Shown here: positions 51,284 through 60,971 of the stretch, piece after piece
How the letters are laid out: the number at the start of each line of letters is the position of its first letter
How positions within the stretch are numbered: position 1 is the first letter of the stretch
Made by a program: the position numbers and the translations under genes
Notes under the pieces: model-generated
What the model was told of the DNA's origin: nothing
Databases searched by the model: none
The model's input: the letters and a program-made list of their open reading frames with translations, nothing else
Origin: Roseiarcus sp963784805
GTDB taxonomy: Bacteria; Pseudomonadota; Alphaproteobacteria; Rhizobiales; Beijerinckiaceae
Direction of reading: 5' to 3'
Length of the DNA stretch: 64,000 nucleotides
NCBI GenBank assembly: GCA_963784805.1
Contig: CAWASR010000028.1
Span: 502,986 to 566,985 of the forward strand

Positions 51284-52304
51284 GATGGCGGGACTAGACT
51301 CGGCGGAGGATACTCGACCCTTCACCTATCATGGCGGCGCGCTCGACGTCGCGCGCCGGCTTGCGCCCCGCGCGCCCCTGCCCTGGATCGATCTTTCGAC
51401 CGGGATCAATCCGCATCCCTATCCCCTACCCGAACTCTCGCCCGAGGCCTGGTCGCGGTTACCCGACAGCGCCGCGCTCGCCGAACTGGAGGGCGCCGCC
51501 GCTTACAATTACGGTGTGACGGCGGAAATCGTCGTGGCGGGCCCGGGCTCGCAAGCGCTAATCCAGGCGCTGTCGCGCATCGTCCCGCGCGGCGCCGTTG
51601 GCGTGCTGGGACCGACCTACGGCGGTCACGCGGAGGCCTTCGAAGCCGCGGGCGCCCGCGTCGTCGAGGCGAAGCATCCCGAGGACATGGAAGAGCTCGA
51701 CGTCGCAATTGTCGTCAATCCCAACAATCCCGACGGTCGCCTCACCAGTCGCGCAGACCTCCTCGAACTGCACCGGAGCCTCGAGCAGCGCGGCGGAATC
51801 CTGATCGTCGACGAAGCCTTCGCCGATTTCGACGGCGTCGAGGAAAGCCTCGCGTTGGTCCTGCCAGCGGCCAGCGCGATCGTGCTGCGCTCTTTCGGCA
51901 AAAGCTACGGCCTGCCGGGCCTTCGACTCGGCTTCGCGCTCGGTTCTCCGGACATTGCGCAGCCCTTGCGCGCGGCCCTCGGGCCCTGGCCGGTCAGCGG
52001 CGCCGCGATTGTGATCGGGACGCGGGCGCTCGCCGATTTGGATTGGGCGGATGCAATGCGTGTGCGTCTCGGCGAAGAGGCGACGCGGCTGGACGCGCTT
52101 CTCCGGAACAGCGGCTGGCGCATCATCGGCGGCACGCGCCTCTTCCGCCTGGCCGCGCGCGAGGACGCGGGCGAGTTTTTTCAGCGCCTGCTCGCGGCGG
52201 GGATCCTCACCCGCCCCTTCGCCGGCGCGCCCGACCGACTGCGGTTCGGGATCCCCGGCGAGGAGGCGCACTGGAGGCGGCTCGCGGAGGCGCTCAAAAA
52301 ATGA
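51282..52304 (+). CDS. cobC: Threonine-phosphate decarboxylase (CobC/CobD-like aminotransferase fold)
   Basis: A 340-residue PLP enzyme of the histidinol-phosphate-aminotransferase fold that supplies aminopropanol phosphate for the lower loop of cobalamin. FTYHGGALDVARRLAP and WIDLSTGINPHPYPLP are family motifs; the PLP lysine is in LRSFGKSYGLPGLRLG. Two consecutive ATG codons at 51282 and 51285 can start it, and an upstream GTG (51243) is in frame. The start overlaps that of cobD on the other strand. Its partner enzyme CobD is encoded there, so both act on the same step. Confidence 0.94.
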   Translation: MMAGLDSAEDTRPFTYHGGALDVARRLAPRAPLPWIDLSTGINPHPYPLPELSPEAWSRLPDSAALAELEGAAAYNYGVTAEIVVAGPGSQALIQALSRIVPRGAVGVLGPTYGGHAEAFEAAGARVVEAKHPEDMEELDVAIVVNPNNPDGRLTSRADLLELHRSLEQRGGILIVDEAFADFDGVEESLALVLPAASAIVLRSFGKSYGLPGLRLGFALGSPDIAQPLRAALGPWPVSGAAIVIGTRALADLDWADAMRVRLGEEATRLDALLRNSGWRIIGGTRLFRLAAREDAGEFFQRLLAAGILTRPFAGAPDRLRFGIPGEEAHWRRLAEALKK

Positions 52305-52371
52305 GGCGTTTATCCCGCGATCCCTGAGAGGAGCCGCTTGCCTTCCCGCGCCCCCTACGTGAGAACGGCGC

Positions 52372-55300
52372 ATGCTTTCCCGAGAGCCCCGCGTCTTCAC
52401 GATTCCGACCGGCGCGCCGTTTCTGCCGACGCTCGCCCGCGCGCTCATGGACGGCGTGCTGATCGAGGGCTTTCCCGGCGCGGGGGGGCCGCTGGCCCTG
52501 GCGAGCGCGACGATCTACGTGCCGACGCAACGGGCCGCCAGCGCGCTCGCCGAGGCGCTGCTGGCGGCGAGCGGCGGCGAGAGCCTTCTACTTCCGCGCA
52601 TCGCGCCGCTGGGCGGTCTTGAACCCGATGGCGCGGCGACGTTCTTCGAGCCGTCGCCGGACGACGTTCCGCGCGCCGTGGCGCCGCGCGCGGTCGGCGA
52701 GCTGACCCGCCGTCACGCGCTGGCGCTTCTGGCGCGGGCCTGGGGCGAGGCGTTGCGCGGTGCGATCCGCGGGGCCGACGACAAAGGCGATCTCCTCTTC
52801 GACGATCATGAACCGGCGCTCGTCGCCACCACCCCGGCGCAGGCCTATGCGCTCGCCGCCGATCTCGCCTCGCTGATCGACGACATGATCATCGAGGGCG
52901 CGTCCTGGGACCGGCTCGATGCGCTCGCGCCGGAGACCTACGATTCCTATTGGCGGATCACGCTCGACTTTCTCAAAATCGCCGTCACGCACTGGCCGCG
53001 ATGGCTAGACGAGAACGGGCTCATCGATCGCGCCCGGCGGGTTTCGATTCTGATCGAGGCCGAGATCGAGGCGCTGGCGGCTCGGGCGCCGCGCGGGCCG
53101 ACCATCATCGCCGGCTCGACCGGCGCCAACCGCGCCACCGCCAGGCTGATCGCAGCGATCGCCCGCAGCGCGCAAGGCGCGGTCGTGCTTCCGGGCCTCG
53201 ATCTGAGCCTCGACGATCAGGCCTTTGCGATGATCGGCGCCGGCGACGAGGCCGCGCAGGGTCTCTCCGGCCATCCGCAAGCCCTCCTGCATCGGCTGAT
53301 CGGCACGATCGGCGTCAGGCGGGAGCAGGTTGTGGCGCTCGGCTCGCCGCCGCCGCCTCTTCGGGCGCGCGCCGCCTTCCTGAGCGAGGCGCTTCGTCCC
53401 GCCGACTCGACCGAGCGCTGGCGCGACCGGGACAAGGCGTTGTCGCCGCCCGAAGTCGCCGCGGCGCTCGAAGGGGTTTCGATCATTGTCGCCGACAACG
53501 AGAATGAGGAAGCGCTGGCGCTCGCGATCGCCATGCGCGAAGCGCTCGAGACGCCGGGAAAGACCGCCGCCCTGGTGACGCCCGAGCCGTCGATCGCGCG
53601 CCGGGCGGCGGCGGAGCTCGCGCGCTGGGGGATCGAGGTCGAGGATTCAGCCGGGCGCACCCTAGGTCAGAGCGAGGCAGGGACGTTGGCGCGTCTGGTT
53701 CTTCAGGCGGCGATCGAATTCACGCCGCTCAATGTTCTGGCGCTGCTCGCCCATCCGGCGGCGCGTTTCGGCCGCGCGCGCACGGAATTGGACAGCGCCG
53801 CCCGAGCCCTGGAACTGGGCGTCTTCCGCGCGGCGCCGCTCGGCGCGTTCGATGATCTCGACCGAGCCTTCGCGGCGGCGCGCACTGCGGCGAACGACCG
53901 CCACGCGCATCCGGCGGTACGGGCGATCGACGAGAAGGAGCGAGCGGCCTGCGAACGGCTCGCCCGCGACGTGGCGACCGGGCTCGCGCGGTTGCAAGCA
54001 GTCCACGCCGCGGCTTCGTTGCGCGATTGCCTCGAAGCCCATCGCGCGGCGATCGACGCCGTGCTCGCCGCGCCCGAAGCCGACGCCCCGGAGCCGCATG
54101 GGTTCGACGCGCTGAGCGAATTGATCGAGGAATGGAGCGAGGCGGCGGGCGACGGCTTTCCCTGCGCCTTGGGCGAATACGCCGCGCTTTTCAACGACGC
54201 GCTCGCCGCCCTTCGCGCGCCGCCGGCCAGAGGCGGACATCCGCGCCTCAAAATATTGGGCCTGTTGGAGGCGCGCCTTCTTTCCTTCGACCGCGTGCTG
54301 GTCGCGGGCCTCGACGAAAAGGTCTGGCCGCCCGCGGTCGAGACCGACGCCTTTCTCAACCGGCCGATGCGCGCGCAGCTCGGTCTTTCGGCGCCGGAGC
54401 GACGCATCGGCCAGACCGCGCATGATTTCGTCTCCGCCCTCGGCGCGCGCGAAGCCATTCTCAGCCGCTCCAGAAAGCGCGGAACGGAGCCGACCGTCGC
54501 CTCGCGCTTTCTCCAGCGCATCGTCGCGGCGGCGGGCGGCGGCGCCGAGGCTATTCGAGCGGCCGAGGAGCGCGGCGAGACTTATCTTGCTTTCGCCCGC
54601 GCGCTCGATCAGCCCGCCGCCGTCAAACCCGTCCTCAGGCCGGAGCCGCGTCCGCCCGCCGAGCTTCGGCCCCGTTCGCTCAGCGTCACCCGAATCGAGA
54701 CCCTACGGCGCGACCCCTACGCCATTTACGCCGAGTATGTCCTCAAACTCAGGCCGCTGGACCCGATCATGCGCGAGCTTGGCCCCCGCGAGGCGGGCGA
54801 AGCGTGGCACGCTGCGTTGCAGGAATTTTGCGAGCGCTACCCCACCGGGCCGCTGCCGTCCGATGCGCGCGAGGTTCTGCGCGGCCTCGCGCGCGCGCGC
54901 TTCTCCGCGCTGCTCCGGGACCCGGCTTTCAGGGGCCTGACTTGGCCGAATATCGAAAAAAGCGTCGACTTCGTTCTCGACTTCGAGCGCGGGACTCGCG
55001 GCGAGATCGAGCGCATCTTTGTCGAACGCCAGGGCGAGATTGCTTTTCCCCTAGCCGACGGCGCGCCGTTCAGATTGAAGGCGCGGGCGGATCGCATCGA
55101 CGTCCTGCGCTCGGGCGGCGCGAGCCTCATCGACTACAAGAGCGGAGCGCCGCCGGGAGCCAAGGAGGTGAAGGTCGGCTTCGCGCCGCAGCTGACGCTC
55201 GAAGCCGCGATCCTGAGGCGTGGCGGATTCGAGGGTCTCGCGGCGATCGAGCCGACACGGGCGCTCTATCTCAAGCTTGGCGGCCCGGACGGCGGAGAGG

Positions 55301-55521
55301 TCAAGGAGGCGGGCGGGAAGGGCGCAGACATCAGCGACCTCGCCGACGAGCATTTCGTCGGGCTGAAGACGCTGCTCGACCAGTTCGCCAAGCCTGAGAC
55401 CCCCTATCTATCGCGCCCGTTCCCAAAATTCGCTGGGCGTTTCGGCGAGTATGATCATCTGGCGCGCGTCAAGGAATGGTCGGCGACCGGCGGCGAGGCG
55501 GACGGCGGAGGCGAGGAGTGA
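52372..55521 (+). CDS. addB: Double-strand break repair protein AddB
   Basis: A 1049-residue alphaproteobacterial AddB, the non-helicase subunit of the AddAB helicase-nuclease that processes DNA ends for recombination. RVFTIPTGAPFLPTLARALMDG is the typical N-terminus; the C-terminal PDDEXK nuclease has ADRIDVLRSGGASLIDYKSGA, with the catalytic D-x-K. Length is normal. It starts 68 bases after cobC with no obvious link to it. Its TGA overlaps the GTG start of addA (GTGA), so the subunits are made together. Confidence 0.94.
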   Translation: MLSREPRVFTIPTGAPFLPTLARALMDGVLIEGFPGAGGPLALASATIYVPTQRAASALAEALLAASGGESLLLPRIAPLGGLEPDGAATFFEPSPDDVPRAVAPRAVGELTRRHALALLARAWGEALRGAIRGADDKGDLLFDDHEPALVATTPAQAYALAADLASLIDDMIIEGASWDRLDALAPETYDSYWRITLDFLKIAVTHWPRWLDENGLIDRARRVSILIEAEIEALAARAPRGPTIIAGSTGANRATARLIAAIARSAQGAVVLPGLDLSLDDQAFAMIGAGDEAAQGLSGHPQALLHRLIGTIGVRREQVVALGSPPPPLRARAAFLSEALRPADSTERWRDRDKALSPPEVAAALEGVSIIVADNENEEALALAIAMREALETPGKTAALVTPEPSIARRAAAELARWGIEVEDSAGRTLGQSEAGTLARLVLQAAIEFTPLNVLALLAHPAARFGRARTELDSAARALELGVFRAAPLGAFDDLDRAFAAARTAANDRHAHPAVRAIDEKERAACERLARDVATGLARLQAVHAAASLRDCLEAHRAAIDAVLAAPEADAPEPHGFDALSELIEEWSEAAGDGFPCALGEYAALFNDALAALRAPPARGGHPRLKILGLLEARLLSFDRVLVAGLDEKVWPPAVETDAFLNRPMRAQLGLSAPERRIGQTAHDFVSALGAREAILSRSRKRGTEPTVASRFLQRIVAAAGGGAEAIRAAEERGETYLAFARALDQPAAVKPVLRPEPRPPAELRPRSLSVTRIETLRRDPYAIYAEYVLKLRPLDPIMRELGPREAGEAWHAALQEFCERYPTGPLPSDAREVLRGLARARFSALLRDPAFRGLTWPNIEKSVDFVLDFERGTRGEIERIFVERQGEIAFPLADGAPFRLKARADRIDVLRSGGASLIDYKSGAPPGAKEVKVGFAPQLTLEAAILRRGGFEGLAAIEPTRALYLKLGGPDGGEVKEAGGKGADISDLADEHFVGLKTLLDQFAKPETPYLSRPFPKFAGRFGEYDHLARVKEWSATGGEADGGGEE

Positions 55522-58500
55522 ATCGGCCTCTCGCCATTCCCTTGGCGTTGCGCGCCATGCAGGCGAGGGCCTCGGACCCCGCCGCCTCGGCCTGGGTTTC
55601 CGCCAATGCGGGGAGCGGCAAGACCCATGTGCTGTCGCAGCGCGTGCTGCGCCTTCTGCTTGCGGGCACGCCGCCGGCGCAAGTCCTGGGGCTGACCTTC
55701 ACCAAGGCCGCCGCCGCCAACATGGCGGGCCGGATCTTCCATCAGCTCGCCGAATGGACGAGCCTCAGCGACGAAAGGCTCGCCAGGGCGATCGCCGACA
55801 CAGGTGCGCCGGTCCCGGGGCCGCGCGATCTCGAATTCGCGCGCCGTCTGTTCGCGCGAACGATCGAGACGCCGGGAGGCCTGAAGATCCAGACCCTGCA
55901 CGCGTTCTGCGAGCGGCTGCTGCGGCTCTTTCCCTTCGAAGCCAACGTCGCCGCCCATTTCAAGGTCATCGACGAGCGCGAGGCGGCGGCTCTGATCGAT
56001 GAGGCGCGCGATCGGGCGCTCGCCGACATGACGGCCGCGCCCGAGAGGGCGGCGACGCTGGAGCTCATGGCGCGCGAGGCCGGCGCCTTCGGCTTCGACG
56101 CTCTGCTGCGGGAGGCGCTCGGACACGCCGAGATATTCGACGCCTTCGCCGACGCCAGCGCTTATGCGGCGGCGTTGCGGCCCCGCCTCGGAGTCCCTGC
56201 CGGCGTCACAGCCGCAAGCGTCGAGGCCGAGATGGTCGGCGGCGAAGCGAAGCGCGCGCAGCGGCGGGACTGGGCCCTGACGCTCGAAAGCGGTTCGAAG
56301 AACGACCAAACTCTGGCGATGGGACTGCGCGAGACGGACGAAGCTGCGCCCGTGGAGGCGCGGGCCGCCGCGCTATTGCGGGCTTTTTTCACGAACGACG
56401 GCGTCGGCGCTCCGCGCGGCGGCGCAGAGCGCAATCTCATGACAAAGCCGCTCGCCAAGCGCGCGCCCTCGCTCGCGGCCGATTTGCTCGCGGAACAGGA
56501 TCGCCTAATCGCGCTGCGCGAATTGAGGCGCGCGGCGCGGACGCTCGAACGAAGCGAGGCGCTGTTCGCCGTCGCCAAGAGGATCCTGACGACGTTCGCC
56601 CGACTGAAGGCCGAGCGAGGCGTCCTCGATTTCGCCGACCAGATCGGACGGGCCTTGGCGCTGGTGACGCGCTCCAGCGCGGCCTGGGTGCTGCACAAGC
56701 TCGATTACGGGCTCGACCACCTGCTTCTCGACGAGGCTCAGGACACGTCGGCGGCGCAGTGGCGCATTCTCGCCGCGCTGAGCGCCGAGTTCTTCGCCGG
56801 CGCCGGCGCGCGCACGGCCAATCGCACGGTTTTCGCGGTCGGCGACGAGAAGCAGTCGATCTTTTCCTTCCAGGGCGCGGAGCCGGAGAAATTCGCCGAG
56901 ATGCGGCGCGCTTTCGAGAAGCGTCATCGCGAGGCGGAACGACCATTCAATGAAGTCCCGCTGACCTTCTCTTTCCGCTCCTCGCCGACGGTGCTGGCCG
57001 CCGTTGACAGGACCTTCGAAACCGAATCGACCTGGCGCGGCGTCGTTGCCGCCGGCGAGCCGCCGCCCCCTCACCAGGCGATTCGCAGCGAAATGCCGGG
57101 CGTCGTCGAGCTGTGGCCGCCGATCGTTCCGAGCCCTGCGCCCGAGCCCGACGACTGGCGGATGCCGCTCGACGAGCCATCGCGCGACGACCCGGCGGTG
57201 ACGCTGGCGCGCCGCATCGCCAAGGTGATCAGCGATTGGCTCTCGCCAGAGTCCGGCGAGCGCGTCGTCGACCTTGACAGCGGCCTGCCGCGACGCATCC
57301 GCGAGTGCGACGTGATGATCCTGGTGCGGCGCCGCAATGCCTTCTTCGAGGCGATGATCCGGGCGCTGAAAGCCAGTCGCGTGAAGACGGCTGGCGCCGA
57401 CCGACTGACGCTGCGCGAGCATATCGCGGTGATGGACCTGGTCGCCGCCGGCCGCGCCGCGCTGTCGCCGGACGACGACCTTACCCTCGCCTGCGCGCTC
57501 AAATCGCCCTTGATCGGCCTCGATGACGACGATCTTTTCGGGCTCGCGGCCGGACGGAGCGGCTCGCTCATCGCCGCGCTCGAGAGCGCTCGGGACGGTC
57601 GCGTCGCCGGAGCGGCGCAAAAACTCGCGATCTGGCGCGCGCGCGTCAATGCGCTTACGCCTTACGGGTTCTACGCCCGTATTCTCGGAGAGGACGGGGG
57701 CCGTCGGGCGCTGCTCGGGCGGCTCGGGCCCGACGCCGCCGATCCGATCGACGAGTTCCTGGCGCTGGCGCTTGCCCATGAGCAGCGCGATGCGCCCTCC
57801 CTGCACATGTTTCTCGCCGAGGTTGAGGCGACCGACGCCGCCATCAAGCGCGACATGGAGGGCGGGTCGGAAGGCGTGCGCGTCCTCACCGTTCACGCGA
57901 GCAAGGGGCTGGAGGCGCCGATCGTGTTCCTGCCCGACACCTGCGCCACCTCCGACGGGCGGCACGATCCCAAACTGCTGCCGCTCGCGCCGGCGCGGTC
58001 GGGCGAAGCGCCGCTTTTCGCCTGGAGCCGCAAGGCGGCCGAGGACCCGGAGGCCCTTGTCGTCGCACGGGCCGACGGCCGGGAGGCGGAAGCGGGCGAA
58101 CACCGACGCCTGCTCTATGTCGCGATGACCCGCGCGGCGCAGCGCCTCATCGTCGCCGGCTACGAGACGGCCAAGAAGCGCAAGCCCGATTGCTGGTACA
58201 ACCTCGTCCACTCCGGCCTCGCGCCATCGATGTCCGAGGCTCCGGCCGCCTGGGACGCCGGCGAGACGATTCTGCGGTTCGGCGAAGGTTTGCGCGCCGA
58301 GGGCGGCGACCAGTCGCGGCGGGCGGGCCCGCGCTGCGCCCTGCCCGCCTGGCTTCGCGCCAAGGCGGCGGCCGAACCCGCCCTCCTCCCGGTCAGCCCC
58401 TCGCGCATCGTCGCCGGCGATGAGGGCGGGCGTGAGCGGCTCGAACTGGGGAGGCTCGCGCACGGCCTGCTGCAGATCCTGCCCGATCTTGCGCAGGACC

Positions 58501-58949
58501 TTCGCCCCACCGCCGCCAAGGCCTATCTCGACGCTGAAGGCGGCGCCCTCGGCGAGCCGGCGCGCGCCACCCTCGCGGCCCAGGTCGTCGCCGTCATAGA
58601 ATCACCGGTTCTCGGTGCATTGTTCGGCCCTGGTTCGCGGAGCGAACTGGCCCTGACGGGCGTGCTGCGGCGGCCCGGAAGCGCCGACGTTCCCTACAAC
58701 GGCCGCCTCGACCGACTGGTGCCGGGGGACGGAAGCCTGTCGATCGTCGATTTCAAGTTAGGCAAGGCGCCAGCGAGGCCCGCGACCGCCCATGTCGCTC
58801 AGCTTGCACTCTATCGCGCCGCCTTGCAGCCCCTCTACCCCTCCCTGCCGGTCAGCGCCGCCCTGGTTTATCTCGACGGCCCGACGCTCGCCCCGATCGG
58901 CGCGGCCGAACTCGACGCCGCGCTCGAGGTCGCGCTCCGGACAGGGTGA
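55518..58949 (+). CDS. addA: Double-strand break repair helicase AddA
   Basis: A 1143-residue UvrD-like SF1A helicase with a C-terminal nuclease. Walker A is SANAGSGKTHVLSQR near residue 31, motif II is HLLLDEAQDTSAAQW, motif III includes GDEKQSIFSFQGAEPE, motif V/VI TVHASKGLEAPIVFL and YVAMTRAAQRL. The nuclease has GRLDRLVPGDGSLSIVDFKLG. The start is GTG (55518) overlapping the addB stop and preceded by GGAGGCGAG. The frame extends 14 codons further upstream within addB without similarity. With AddB it forms the RecBCD substitute. Confidence 0.95.
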   Translation: MNRPLAIPLALRAMQARASDPAASAWVSANAGSGKTHVLSQRVLRLLLAGTPPAQVLGLTFTKAAAANMAGRIFHQLAEWTSLSDERLARAIADTGAPVPGPRDLEFARRLFARTIETPGGLKIQTLHAFCERLLRLFPFEANVAAHFKVIDEREAAALIDEARDRALADMTAAPERAATLELMAREAGAFGFDALLREALGHAEIFDAFADASAYAAALRPRLGVPAGVTAASVEAEMVGGEAKRAQRRDWALTLESGSKNDQTLAMGLRETDEAAPVEARAAALLRAFFTNDGVGAPRGGAERNLMTKPLAKRAPSLAADLLAEQDRLIALRELRRAARTLERSEALFAVAKRILTTFARLKAERGVLDFADQIGRALALVTRSSAAWVLHKLDYGLDHLLLDEAQDTSAAQWRILAALSAEFFAGAGARTANRTVFAVGDEKQSIFSFQGAEPEKFAEMRRAFEKRHREAERPFNEVPLTFSFRSSPTVLAAVDRTFETESTWRGVVAAGEPPPPHQAIRSEMPGVVELWPPIVPSPAPEPDDWRMPLDEPSRDDPAVTLARRIAKVISDWLSPESGERVVDLDSGLPRRIRECDVMILVRRRNAFFEAMIRALKASRVKTAGADRLTLREHIAVMDLVAAGRAALSPDDDLTLACALKSPLIGLDDDDLFGLAAGRSGSLIAALESARDGRVAGAAQKLAIWRARVNALTPYGFYARILGEDGGRRALLGRLGPDAADPIDEFLALALAHEQRDAPSLHMFLAEVEATDAAIKRDMEGGSEGVRVLTVHASKGLEAPIVFLPDTCATSDGRHDPKLLPLAPARSGEAPLFAWSRKAAEDPEALVVARADGREAEAGEHRRLLYVAMTRAAQRLIVAGYETAKKRKPDCWYNLVHSGLAPSMSEAPAAWDAGETILRFGEGLRAEGGDQSRRAGPRCALPAWLRAKAAAEPALLPVSPSRIVAGDEGGRERLELGRLAHGLLQILPDLAQDLRPTAAKAYLDAEGGALGEPARATLAAQVVAVIESPVLGALFGPGSRSELALTGVLRRPGSADVPYNGRLDRLVPGDGSLSIVDFKLGKAPARPATAHVAQLALYRAALQPLYPSLPVSAALVYLDGPTLAPIGAAELDAALEVALRTG

Positions 58950-59069
58950 AAGGGCAAGCGTGATGTCGCATTTCCGGGCCGGCGCGCCGCTGACCGCCAC
59001 ACTCACGCCACAATATGACCCGACCGCGCGCCTTGATGAGGTCGCATTTCGACGGCAGGTTCGCCCGCG

Positions 59070-60398
59070 ATGTCGTGCGAGAAAAGTAGGGGCGCCCGCC
59101 CGGAATCCGATCATCGCGAGCTGTGGAACGTCTGGCGGAAGGAGCCGCGGGGCCTTCGCGCGCTCGCAGTTTGCGCATTCGTTGGCGGGGCGCTCCTTGC
59201 CGCGCAGGCAGGTTCTGCGCACGCGGCCCACGCTCGGACGCCGCCAGGCATGGTGCCCTACGACCATCCGGTTTTCAAGAACGGAAAGCGCGTGCTGTGG
59301 CACGGCGGCTGGCGAGGCCGCGGCGCTAAGGCGGCCCGAAGATACGTCCAACCCGCGCCGGCAAAAGCCGCCGTCGAGGCGAAGCCGGCCGAGCAACCAC
59401 AGGCCGCCATGTCATTCTCGATCCTCGCCGACCCGGGCGACATCTGCGCAAGCCGGATGGCGAAGGACTTCGCCGCGGTGCTGAGCGACAACGGCGAGAC
59501 CGGGCGGGCGATCGTCGGATCGACGTCGCCGACCGGGCTGGCCAAGGTCGCCAGGGCTGGGATGGCGGATTTCGCCGTGGTGACGCTCGACAGCGTCGTC
59601 AACAGCGCCGCGGCTGACCCTGCATGGGTGAAGCGCACAGAGCTGGTGACGCGACTCGCTCCGGAGACACTGGAAGTGATCGCGCCGCGCGAGATCAAGT
59701 CGATCGCGGATCTCAAGGGCCGTTCCGTCAGCTTCGGAGATCCGGACAGCGCCACGGCGATCAGCGCCAAAATGCTGTTTTCCCGCTTGGGCGTCCCGGT
59801 CGATCCGATGTACGAGCCGGCCCCAGAAGGTCTCGACGGACTCGCCAAGGGCAGGCGCGCGGCCGTTGTCGTTCTGGGCGCGAAGGAAATGCAAGCGCTG
59901 AGCGACTTCGGCGACGGCGGCCGATTTCATGTCCTCGCCATTCCGTGGTCGACAACGCTGGATTCGGTCTACGCGCCGGCGCAGGTGACCGCCGCCGACC
60001 GCCCGAACCTCGTCGCCGCCCATGATGTGGTCGACACGGTCGGCGAACCCATGGCGCTCATTGCGTTCGACGAGGCGCCGGGTTCGCATCGCGCCGCCGC
60101 GGTCGGCCGCGTCGCCCGCGCCTTCCTCGATGATTACGACGCCTTCCTCAGCAGCAATCACGACGCCCATTGGCGCGAAGTCAATCTGGCGGCGGAAGCT
60201 TCCTGGCCGAAAGCGCCCTGGCCGAGAGTCGCGGCCGCCCAGAGTTGGCTCGATCAGAAGAAGACTTCCCCCGACGCGTCGCTCGAGGCTTTCCGCGCCT
60301 CGGCGAAGACCGCCGCTGACGCGACCGGGGGGCCGACCGCTAAGGATTCGGATCAGCTTTATCAAAATCTGACGCGCTGGCGCGGCTCGATGCAGTAG
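59070..60398 (+). CDS. TAXI-type TRAP periplasmic solute-binding protein
   Basis: A 442-residue exported protein. A signal peptide or anchor lies near residues 22-53 (LRALAVCAFVGGALLAAQAG ending AHA). Residues 54-112 are a Pro/Ala/Lys-rich linker. From about residue 113 the protein resembles TAXI-family TRAP binding proteins: SFSILADPGDICASRMAKDFA, VGSTSPTGLAKVARAGMADFAVV, and IKSIADLKGRSVSFGDPDSATA, the usual PBP2-like hinge. TAXI proteins normally serve a fused DctQM permease, but none is present. The SEL1-like gene 12 bases downstream is its probable partner. The start ATG is at 59070. Confidence 0.78.
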   Translation: MSCEKSRGARPESDHRELWNVWRKEPRGLRALAVCAFVGGALLAAQAGSAHAAHARTPPGMVPYDHPVFKNGKRVLWHGGWRGRGAKAARRYVQPAPAKAAVEAKPAEQPQAAMSFSILADPGDICASRMAKDFAAVLSDNGETGRAIVGSTSPTGLAKVARAGMADFAVVTLDSVVNSAAADPAWVKRTELVTRLAPETLEVIAPREIKSIADLKGRSVSFGDPDSATAISAKMLFSRLGVPVDPMYEPAPEGLDGLAKGRRAAVVVLGAKEMQALSDFGDGGRFHVLAIPWSTTLDSVYAPAQVTAADRPNLVAAHDVVDTVGEPMALIAFDEAPGSHRAAAVGRVARAFLDDYDAFLSSNHDAHWREVNLAAEASWPKAPWPRVAAAQSWLDQKKTSPDASLEAFRASAKTAADATGGPTAKDSDQLYQNLTRWRGSMQ

Positions 60399-60410
60399 GG
60401 AGGACGGGCG

Positions 60411-60971
60411 CTGCCAATTCAGTGGAAATATATCGCGGGCCTCGTCGCCGCCGCGTTCGCGGGGGTGCTCGTCTTCGCGTTCCGGCCCCACATGGAGCCC
60501 TCGGCGACCGCCATGAGGGCCGTAGTCGAGCAGCCGGTGTTCGTCTCGCGGACGGCGGTCGCGCGGAGGGCCCAACCCGCCGCTCTCACCGCCCAGCCGC
60601 TCGCCAAGGAGGCGATCCATAAACTCGCCACCGCGCTTCGCGAGCAGCCTGCGTCGGAGAAATCGGCGATCGCGTCGCTTTCGATCCCGATCGACGATGC
60701 GCGCCGGCTCTGCGCCGAGGGCCTCGTCGCTTTCGCCAACGGCGATATCGCCGCCGCCCGCGGATTCCTCGTGCGCGCCGCCGAGGGCGGCGACGCCAGA
60801 GCGCTGGTGGCGCTCGGCGACACGTATGACCCGGCGACCCTGACGCGCCTTGGCGTCGTCGGCCTCAAGGGCGACGAAGTTGTGGCGCGCGGCTATTACT
60901 CGCGCGCGCTCGCCGCCGGAGTCGACGGCGCGCGGCGGCGGATCGAGTCTTTGGCAGCCGCGCAATATTAG
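60411..60971 (+). CDS. Small membrane-anchored SEL1/TPR-like protein
   Basis: About 186 residues. Residues 6-24 (YIAGLVAAAFAGVLVFAF) form one membrane helix. The C-terminal half has the pattern ARRLCAEGLVAFANGDIAAARGFLVRAAEGGDARALVALGDTYDP then a further helix pair, resembling SEL1/TPR repeats used for protein contacts in the periplasm. No ATG, GTG or TTG precedes the helix: a CTG at 60411 with GGGAGGA seven bases upstream is the likely start; the GTG at 60465 would cut the membrane helix. It is coupled to the TAXI gene and may work with it. Confidence 0.7.
   Translation: MPIQWKYIAGLVAAAFAGVLVFAFRPHMEPSATAMRAVVEQPVFVSRTAVARRAQPAALTAQPLAKEAIHKLATALREQPASEKSAIASLSIPIDDARRLCAEGLVAFANGDIAAARGFLVRAAEGGDARALVALGDTYDPATLTRLGVVGLKGDEVVARGYYSRALAAGVDGARRRIESLAAAQY

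Noticed and set aside
56505..58463. 652-codon minus-strand frame opposite addA
   Set aside because: Antisense shadow with skewed composition; addA has all helicase motifs.
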